A stretch of 39,187 nt of DNA, from contig CALVHG010000024.1 of the NCBI GenBank assembly GCA_944327285.1, positions 1 to 39,187 of the forward strand, written 5' to 3'. Of the stretch, positions 33,348-39,187 are shown one piece after another (within the stretch, counting starts at the first letter, position 1; every line of letters begins with the position of its first letter). The position numbers and the translations under genes were made by a program. The notes under the pieces were generated by a model. The model was not told where the DNA came from and did no database searches. It saw only the letters and a list, made by a program, of their open reading frames with translations. Source of the DNA: an uncultured Desulfovibrio sp. (GTDB lineage Bacteria > Desulfobacterota > Desulfovibrionia > Desulfovibrionales > Desulfovibrionaceae).

Positions 33348-34871
33348 ATGCCTTCCTGCTCTCGTGCTCCCCGCCGTGTTGCGCTTCCTGATTTTTGCGG
33401 ACGCCCTTTGACGCTTTCAGGCGATGCTCGTCAGTGGGAAGCGGCGGGGCCGGAAGGGGGCGATTGCCTGCTGCTGGGCCTGGGCCCGGAAGACCCGGCG
33501 GCGCTGCCTTTTGTCGCTTCCGGGCGGGTGTTCTGGCTGGACTGTCCGGAGACGCGCCGCGCCCTGCCGGAAGCGCCGCTGCCGCCGTCCTCGTGGCAGG
33601 AGGTGACGCCGGAAGAGGCCGTGGCGCTGGCGGCGCGCTGCCGCCGCTATTTCTATCGACCGGGGCTGCGGCTTGCGCCGGAATTCTGGGGGCCGCTGCT
33701 GGGGCGCATGGCGGCTGCCAGCTGTCCGCTGCCGCCGAGTCCTGCTAAAACGGCTCCTCTGCTGATTTTGCCCGGCGACGAGCGCGGGCTGCTGCATCTG
33801 GAATTGCGGCATGCCGCCGGGGAACTGGGGTTGCGCGTAGTGGACTATCCGCCGGACAAGGGGGGGCCTGCGCTGTTCCCGCTGTTGCGCCGGGCCGCGG
33901 CGCATGCGCCGGCCATGCTGCTTTCCGTCAATCTGCGGGGGCTTGATGCCGAGGGGCGGCTTGCGCATGCCTGTCTGGCGGCGGGGATTTCCGTTGTCAT
34001 CTGGTGCGTGGATAATCCCTGGCATCTGCTGAGCGCCGCGCGCGGGCCGTGGTGGCGCGACTGCCGTATCTGCGTCACAGACGCGAGCTTTATTGAAGGG
34101 CTGCGGCAGGCGGGCGCGCGGCGGGTTTCGCTGTTGCCGCTGGCCGTCGCGCCGCATATGTGGAATGCGCCTTCGCGCCGGAGGGAGAGGCCGCCGCTCT
34201 TTGTGGGGCGTTCCGCCTTTCCGCGCAAGGGGAGTTTCTTTGCCGCGGCTTCTGTTCCGCCGGAGTTGTTGGCAGAGGGGCTGAAACTGGTGGCGGCGGA
34301 CGATCCCGCGCCGCCGGATTTTCACTGGTGGCACAAACGGCTAGGCGGGGACTGCTGGCCGGGGGCTGCCGTGCGCTGCGTGGGGCTGGGGGCGGAAAAC
34401 TGTTCGCAGGCCCGGCGCGTGCACTGGGTGCGGGAGGCCCTGTCTCTGGGAAAACTGCGTCTTGTGGGGGACGACGGCTGGCGGGATGTGCTGCCCGGCG
34501 CTCCTGTGGAGCCTCCCGTGGATTATTATGCGGGCCTGTCGGAACTCTATGCAGGCTCCGGCGCTGTGCTCAATGTGACCAGCCTGCTGTTGCCGCACAG
34601 TCTGAGTCAGCGCCATTTTGATGCCTGGGCCGCGCATGGTCTGTTGCTGAGCGACGCCACGCCGGGGCTGGAGATATTCCCCGCGTCGCTGACGGACCCC
34701 ATGCGTCTGCGCCGTCCCGCGGATTTGGCGGAGCGGCTGGAGGCCTTTGCCGCGTCGCCGGAAAAAACGGAAGCGTTTTGCGCCGCCTGGCGGGAGGAAC
34801 TGCGCGCAAGGCACAGCTATGCCCGGCGACTGCAAACCCTCTGGCGGCTGCGGGAAGAGGACGGTCGCTGA
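33348..34871 (+). CDS. CgeB-like glycosyltransferase (DUF3880-type N-terminal, GT1-type C-terminal)
   Basis: A 507-residue GT-B enzyme. The middle region [36 protein letters not shown] with [29 protein letters not shown] fits the DUF3880 domain; the C-terminal part has [13 protein letters not shown], the [38 protein letters not shown] segment as in Glyco_trans_1_2. CgeB-like proteins are often found near flagellin glycosylation genes in this lineage. The start MPSCSRAP is preceded by GGAG at seven bases; 16 residues further upstream are open but lack support. Substrate unknown. It stands alone, with a family 1 repeat downstream. Confidence 0.8.
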   Translation: MPSCSRAPRRVALPDFCGRPLTLSGDARQWEAAGPEGGDCLLLGLGPEDPAALPFVASGRVFWLDCPETRRALPEAPLPPSSWQEVTPEEAVALAARCRRYFYRPGLRLAPEFWGPLLGRMAAASCPLPPSPAKTAPLLILPGDERGLLHLELRHAAGELGLRVVDYPPDKGGPALFPLLRRAAAHAPAMLLSVNLRGLDAEGRLAHACLAAGISVVIWCVDNPWHLLSAARGPWWRDCRICVTDASFIEGLRQAGARRVSLLPLAVAPHMWNAPSRRRERPPLFVGRSAFPRKGSFFAAASVPPELLAEGLKLVAADDPAPPDFHWWHKRLGGDCWPGAAVRCVGLGAENCSQARRVHWVREALSLGKLRLVGDDGWRDVLPGAPVEPPVDYYAGLSELYAGSGAVLNVTSLLLPHSLSQRHFDAWAAHGLLLSDATPGLEIFPASLTDPMRLRRPADLAERLEAFAASPEKTEAFCAAWREELRARHSYARRLQTLWRLREEDGR

Positions 34872-34890
34872 AAGCGGCGGTCGTCCAGTC

Positions 34891-35037
34891 CAGAGCATTC
34901 TGTCTTTGAAAAAGACAAAGGCGAGGCGGGGCGGCACGGCGCAGCCCGTCAAAATTGAACGGAGAGACAGCGTTTTCCACGAAACGAATGGTCGTATGGT
35001 TTGAAACGCAACGCGGTTCAAAACTGAAAATGCTTTA
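34891..35037 (-). repeat. Family 1 structured repeat, diverged copy
   Basis: CAGAGCATTCTGTC ... GAAAATGCTTTA. H4 is changed on both sides to TGTCTTT with AAGACA, still pairing; H1 is GTTTGAAACGC with a weakened partner. It lies after the glycosyltransferase gene. Confidence 0.8.
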
Positions 35038-35266
35038 TTGTCTACTGCAATGGGCGGGGAAGCCGGTTGTTCTGCGTGAATTAGCCGCTCGTAATGATGC
35101 TGCGTGGCGCGGTATGGCAGCTTTCCCGCGTTTTTGGGGAATTTTGCTGTTTCAGTGTCGGGCGTTGTAGAGTGCGGACGCATTACTGTGTGCCTCAGAA
35201 TATAGACTGCCGCATAGGTCGGAACCCTTTCCCCTTTTGACAAATGATGCAAGCGGCGCTGGAGTA
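35038..35266. other. Gene-free stretch upstream of the lactate permease promoter
   Basis: 229 bp between the repeat and the promoter. No supported gene; no sigma-54 element with correct spacing was found. A TTGACA at 35237-35242 lacks a matching -10. Confidence 0.3.
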
Positions 35267-35295
35267 TTGACGCAGACGTACGTATGCGATAATGA
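35267..35295 (+). promoter_or_regulatory. Promoter of first lactate permease gene with embedded palindrome
   Basis: TTGACG (35267-35272), 17-bp spacer, TAATGA (35290-35295; GATAAT overlaps at 35288). The spacer contains CGCAGACGTACGTATGCG (35271-35288), an 18-bp palindrome apart from one mismatched base pair. Such a site is placed as a repressor operator would be. Confidence 0.5.
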
Positions 35296-35435
35296 AAGAA
35301 GTCCTCCAAATAAGAGGTTGCAGACGGCCTATGCGTTTCGAACAGATGGCTGACGCGAGGGGGAGCGGGATATTCAGGTTCGGAGCCTGAAGGTTCTGCT
35401 TTGTTTATTGGTCGATAAAAGAAGGAGAAGTTGCG

Positions 35436-37073
35436 ATGTGGACTCAAGTCTATGATCCGGTGGGAGGCGCTCTTCTCTCCGCCCTGCTGGCGGGGATTCC
35501 TCTGATTGCCCTTTTCTACATGCTGGCGGTGCGCCGGTCCAAAGGGCATCATGCTGCCCTTGTGGCCGTGGTTTTGTCGGCGGCGCTTGCCGTCGGCGTC
35601 TGGGGCATGCCGCTGGGCATCGCCGTCAATTCCTTCCTGTATGGGGCGGCGTTCGGTCTGTTCCCCATTATCTGGATCGTCGTCACGGCCGTATGGGTCT
35701 ATAACATGACGGTGGAATCAGGCGAGTTCGAGCATCTCAAGCAGTCGCTCGCCAGCCTGACGGACGACCGTCGTCTTCAGGCCATCTTCATCGCCTTTGC
35801 ATTCGGCGCGTTCCTCGAAGGCACGGCGGGCTTCGGCACGCCCGTGGCCATTACGGCCGCCATGCTGGTGGGGCTGGGCTTCAAGCCCCTCTATGCCGCT
35901 GGCGTCTGTCTCATCGCCAACACCGCGCCCGTGGCCTTCGGAGCCATCGGCGTGCCCATCATCGTGGCCGGTCAGGTGTCCGGCTTCTCGGATATGACCA
36001 TCAGCGCCATCGTCGGCCGTCAGCTACCCTTCATGTCCGTCATCGTGCCGCTCTGGCTCTGCGTGCTCATGTGCGGCTTCAAGCGCTCCATGGAAGTGCT
36101 TCCCGCCATTGCCGTGGCGGGCGTCTGCTTCGCTGGCTCGCAGTTCCTGTTCTCCAACTTCCACGGCCCGACTCTGCCCGACATCATGTCGGCCCTGATT
36201 ACCATCATCGGCCTGGTGATCCTGCTGCGCGTCTGGAAGCCCGCCAATGTCTGGCGCTTCGAGGGCGAAGACAGCGCTGCTTCCGCTCTGGAAAAGGCTG
36301 GCCCCATCAATATGGGTGTGGTGCTGCGCGCTTGGAGCCCCTATATCATTCTGGCCGTTATGGTCTTTCTGTGGGGGCTGCCCCAGTTCAAGAATCTGCT
36401 GAACGCCATTCCCGGCTCCGTCATCACCTTCGGCTGGCCCGGTCTTGACGGGATGGTGGTGAAGACCGCTCCCATCGCCGCCGACAGCGTCTACGGCGCG
36501 AAGTTCACGTTCAACTGGCTGTCCGCTGGCGGCACGGCCATCCTCCTTGCCGGTCTCTTCTCCGTGCCGCTCATGCCCGGCTATTCCTTCGGCAAGGCCG
36601 TCAGCTGCTTCGGCCGCACCGTGGTGCAGCTGCGCTTCCCCATTGTGACCATCGCCATGATCCTTGGCCTGGCCTACCTCATGAATTACTCCGGCATGAG
36701 TTCCACCTTGGGCATCGCCTTTACCATGACCGGCGGCCTGTTCCCGCTCTTTGCGCCCCTGCTGGGCTGGCTGGGCGTGTTCCTGACCGGTTCGGACACA
36801 TCGTCCAACGCTCTGTTCTGCGGCATGCAGCGCAACACTGCGGAAGTGGTGGGCATGTATCCCGAACTGGCCGTGGCCGCCAACTCCTCCGGCGGCGTCA
36901 CCGGCAAGATGATTTCGCCCCAGTCCATCAGCGTGGCCACTGCGGCCACCAATATGGTGGGGCAGGAAGGCGATCTCTTCCGTTTCGCTCTGCCGCACAG
37001 TCTGGCCATGACCGTGTGCATTTGCGTGCTGACTTGGCTGCAGGCTGGCCCCCTGCGCTGGATGCTGCCCTAA
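35436..37073 (+). CDS. L-lactate permease family protein (LctP/LldP), copy 1
   Basis: A 545-residue membrane protein with about 12-14 helices. LctP family hallmarks are IIWIVVTAVWVYNMTVESGEF, FLEGTAGFGTPVAI, the NTAPVAFGAIGVPI loop, and the C-terminal TGSDTSSNALFCGMQ and SSGGVTGKMISPQS. The family imports lactate (and glycolate) with protons. Lactate is a major electron donor for Desulfovibrio. GGAG precedes the ATG. A promoter with an embedded palindrome lies 140 bp upstream. The second copy follows after 231 bp with its own Shine-Dalgarno. No lactate dehydrogenase is in the window. Confidence 0.93.
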   Translation: MWTQVYDPVGGALLSALLAGIPLIALFYMLAVRRSKGHHAALVAVVLSAALAVGVWGMPLGIAVNSFLYGAAFGLFPIIWIVVTAVWVYNMTVESGEFEHLKQSLASLTDDRRLQAIFIAFAFGAFLEGTAGFGTPVAITAAMLVGLGFKPLYAAGVCLIANTAPVAFGAIGVPIIVAGQVSGFSDMTISAIVGRQLPFMSVIVPLWLCVLMCGFKRSMEVLPAIAVAGVCFAGSQFLFSNFHGPTLPDIMSALITIIGLVILLRVWKPANVWRFEGEDSAASALEKAGPINMGVVLRAWSPYIILAVMVFLWGLPQFKNLLNAIPGSVITFGWPGLDGMVVKTAPIAADSVYGAKFTFNWLSAGGTAILLAGLFSVPLMPGYSFGKAVSCFGRTVVQLRFPIVTIAMILGLAYLMNYSGMSSTLGIAFTMTGGLFPLFAPLLGWLGVFLTGSDTSSNALFCGMQRNTAEVVGMYPELAVAANSSGGVTGKMISPQSISVATAATNMVGQEGDLFRFALPHSLAMTVCICVLTWLQAGPLRWMLP

Positions 37074-37188
37074 CGCCGGGCTCGCTCCGGCGTCCGCTGT
37101 CCCGCAGACGCTGCGTTTTTTTGGAGAGCAGACGCGACAGATTTCTTGATTCTGACGACAGCAGCGATCTGCATTGCTGAAAATGATT

Positions 37189-37227
37189 GACGGCGCACGG
37201 CGATTGAACGAATCGCCGTGCGCCGTC
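37189..37227. repeat. Perfect 17-bp hairpin between the two lactate permease genes
   Basis: GACGGCGCACGGCGATT and AATCGCCGTGCGCCGTC with loop GAACG. No T-run follows (TTCGTTC), so it may be an attenuator, a processing site or a weak terminator. Confidence 0.75.
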
Positions 37228-37304
37228 TTCGTTCAAGTATACAGGTTCCCTTTGGCAGTCGTGCCGGTCTGGTGGCCGCACAACACAGAGATGGAGGAGG
37301 TTTC

Positions 37305-38999
37305 ATGAGCATTGGTTTTCTGGCACTCTGTGCGTTCATTCCGATTCTGCTGGCGCTGATTCTGATGGCCGGCCTGCGCTGGCCGTCGACGCGCGCCATG
37401 CCGCTTTCGTGGCTGGTCGGAGCCCTCATTGCCTGGGCCGTCTGGGACATTGCCCCCATGCGTCTGCTCGCCCTGTCCATTGAAGGCACCATCACCGCCA
37501 TCGGCGTGCTGATCATCGTGTTCGGCGCGCTGCTCATCTACTACACCCTGCACTATAACGGCGCCATGGAAACCATTCAGGCGGGCATGAAAAAAATCAG
37601 CCCTGACCGGCGCGTGCAGACCATCATCATCGGCTTTATGTTCGCGGCCTTCATCGAAGGCGCCGCCGGCTTCGGCACTCCCGCCGCTCTTGCCGCGCCG
37701 CTGCTGCTTGGCCTCGGCTTCCCGCCCCTGTGCGCCGCGGTCATCTGTCTGGCCTTCAACAGCGTGCCCACGACCTTCGGCGCTGTCGGCACCCCCGTGC
37801 TTGCCGGTTTCAAATCGCTGGAAAGCATCGCCATGACGGCCGCCGGGTACAGCGATCCCACCATGGTCTACAAGACCATCGGCGAATACGTTACCCTGAT
37901 GCATCTGCCCATGGGCTTCATCCTGCCCATCTTCCTGCTCGGTTTCATGACCCGCATTTTCGGTGCCAACAAGTCCTGGATGGAAGGCTTCCGCGCTTGG
38001 CGTTACTGCCTCATGGCCTCCGTCTGCTTCCTGGTGCCCTACATGCTGCTGGCCTGGTTCGGCGGTCCGGAACTGCCTTCCATGGTCGGCGGTCTGGTGG
38101 GCCTCGGCGCGCTGGTGTGGCTGACCAAGAAGGGCTTCTGCCTGCCGAAGGACGGCGTCTGGAACTTCCCGCCCAGCTCTGAGTGGCGTCCTGACTGGTC
38201 CGGTCTGATTCAGGCCTCCAGCGCTACCGAATACACCGAACATATGTCTCAGGCCCGCGCGTGGCTGCCCTATATCCTGTGCGGCGTTATTCTCGTGCTG
38301 ACCCGCGTGCCTGCCTTCCATCTTAAGCCCATCATCCTTGATCCCATGTTCAGCGTGGGCTGGACCAACATTCTTGGTTACGAAGGCGTCGGCTCCACGC
38401 TGGCCCTCCTGAACCTGCCCGGCACCATTCCCTTTATTCTCGTATCCATCATTACCATTGGCCTGCACTCCATGAGCGGCAAGCAGGTTGCCGAAGCCTG
38501 GGGCACCGCCTTCACCAAGATGAAGGCCCCCACCATCGCCCTGATCGCCGCTGTGGCGCTCGTGTCCATCCTGCGCGGCTCCGGCGTGAACACTGCCGGT
38601 CCCGAAGGCGCGGCTCTGCCTTCCATGCCTATGGCTATGGCCCAGTTCTGCGCGTGGCTGACCGGTAATGCCTGGCCCATGCTGGCCTCCTTCGTGGGCG
38701 GCCTCGGCGCGTTCATCACCGGTTCCAACACCGTGTCTGACATGCTGTTCGGTAACTTCCAGTGGAACGTGGCCACAGCCCTTAACTACTCCGTGCCCGG
38801 TCACTATATCATCGTGGCCGCCCAGGGCGTCGGCGGCGCTATGGGCAACATGATCTGCATCCATAACATCGTCGCCGTGTGCGCCGTGCTCGGTATGATC
38901 GGCCATGAAGGCCCCATCCTTCGCCGCACCGTGGTGCCCTTCACCATCTACGGCATCGTCGTCGGCATCGTCTGCTTTATCCTTCTTGCGGGCGCGTAG
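37305..38999 (+). CDS. L-lactate permease family protein (LctP/LldP), copy 2
   Basis: A 564-residue member of the same family with about 12-14 helices: [48 protein letters not shown], and [19 protein letters not shown] near the C-terminus. It differs clearly from copy 1 outside these motifs, so the pair is not a recent duplication; substrate range or affinity may differ. GGAGGAGG precedes the ATG. It follows copy 1 by 231 bp and ends in a strong terminator. Confidence 0.93.
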   Translation: MSIGFLALCAFIPILLALILMAGLRWPSTRAMPLSWLVGALIAWAVWDIAPMRLLALSIEGTITAIGVLIIVFGALLIYYTLHYNGAMETIQAGMKKISPDRRVQTIIIGFMFAAFIEGAAGFGTPAALAAPLLLGLGFPPLCAAVICLAFNSVPTTFGAVGTPVLAGFKSLESIAMTAAGYSDPTMVYKTIGEYVTLMHLPMGFILPIFLLGFMTRIFGANKSWMEGFRAWRYCLMASVCFLVPYMLLAWFGGPELPSMVGGLVGLGALVWLTKKGFCLPKDGVWNFPPSSEWRPDWSGLIQASSATEYTEHMSQARAWLPYILCGVILVLTRVPAFHLKPIILDPMFSVGWTNILGYEGVGSTLALLNLPGTIPFILVSIITIGLHSMSGKQVAEAWGTAFTKMKAPTIALIAAVALVSILRGSGVNTAGPEGAALPSMPMAMAQFCAWLTGNAWPMLASFVGGLGAFITGSNTVSDMLFGNFQWNVATALNYSVPGHYIIVAAQGVGGAMGNMICIHNIVAVCAVLGMIGHEGPILRRTVVPFTIYGIVVGIVCFILLAGA

Positions 39000-39022
39000 C
39001 ACGCACGCCGTGCCCCTGATGT

Positions 39023-39062
39023 AAAAAAGCCCTCCGCAGGTTCTCCTGCGGAGGGCTTTTTG
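39023..39062 (+). terminator. Terminator after second lactate permease
   Basis: AAAAAAGCCCTCCGCAGG pairs with CCTGCGGAGGGCTTTTT around TTCT. A- and T-tracts on both sides. Confidence 0.93.
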
Positions 39063-39083
39063 CGTCTGGCTCCGTAGACTGTT

Positions 39084-39187
39084 GGGGGGAAGGGAACCCC
39101 CTCATCTCTGCTGTCGATGCCCGTAGCTTCCTGCGTCGCAACGGGCACGGCCTGCGGCCGCCATCCGGTCGCTGCTCGCGCGAGAGG
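39084..39187. repeat. Family 2 repeat, copy F (cut by window end)
   Basis: Starts GGGGGGAAGGGAACCCCC, then CATCTCTGCTGTCGATGCCCG, TCGCAACGGGCACGG, GGCCGCCATCCGG and CTCGCGCGAG, the inverse orientation of copy E. The second arm lies beyond the window. Confidence 0.85.

Noticed and set aside
5614..35037. Repeat copies as a CRISPR array
   Set aside because: Copies are dispersed, in both orientations and without regular spacers or cas genes.
37233..39002. 589-codon open frame antisense to the second lactate permease
   Set aside because: His/Gly/Asp-rich shadow of the LctP coding strand; the LctP reading is unmistakable.

Overview
The window comes from a GC-rich chromosome that looks like a sulfate reducer of the Desulfovibrionaceae (Desulfovibrio or a close relative). 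This is inferred from the flhF-fleN-fliA-cheY-fliL motility block, four -24/-12 (sigma-54) promoters, tandem lactate permeases and an rlmE-yebC-ruvC group. No rRNA, tRNA, CRISPR array, transposase or integrase was seen.

Layout. Positions 1-5.6 kb hold purD and purE (minus strand), a secreted TolB-like/FG-GAP protein and a divergent RsmB/RsmF-type RNA methylase. Positions 5.9-8.4 kb hold a MipA-like porin and an NhaC-type antiporter. Positions 8.6-13.1 kb are a glycan-modification block: gtrB, gtrA and a GT-C-like protein in AT-rich DNA, followed by a large DUF6056-like membrane protein. It lies directly downstream, on the same strand, of the motility operon at 13.1-18.2 kb (flhF, fleN, fliA, cheY, fliL and two small proteins). 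A TPR gene with its own sigma-54 promoter precedes flhF. Positions 19.5-22.2 kb hold hisC-cmk and uspA. A 169-aa protein of unknown function with a sigma-54 promoter follows, then a polar amino acid ABC transporter (23.6-26.1 kb), a NYN-domain protein, a GNAT acetyltransferase, a second DUF6056-like protein and a FlxA-like protein with a sigma-54 promoter. Positions 30.7-33.3 kb hold ruvC, yebC and rlmE, 33.3-34.9 kb a CgeB-like glycosyltransferase, and 35.4-39.0 kb two lactate permease family genes in tandem.

The most unusual content is between the genes. Two interspersed repeat families fill many gaps, including gaps inside operons. Family 1 (about 148 bp, eight copies plus a fragment) can fold into four successive hairpins, is bounded by TAGAGC at both ends, and shows one paired (compensatory) base change in a stem. 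Family 2 (about 115-190 bp, six copies) is bounded by long inverted arms of the GGGGGAAGGG type. In at least five genes the stop codon TAG is part of a repeat: purE, cheY, hisC and rlmE with family 1, and ruvC with family 2.

Functionally, the motility genes appear to be a sigma-54 tier: the TPR gene, the flhF operon (which encodes the late sigma factor FliA), the FlxA-like gene and the 169-aa gene. The adjoining gtr block could decorate lipopolysaccharide or flagellin. Start sites were chosen by Shine-Dalgarno position and family length; they are predictions.
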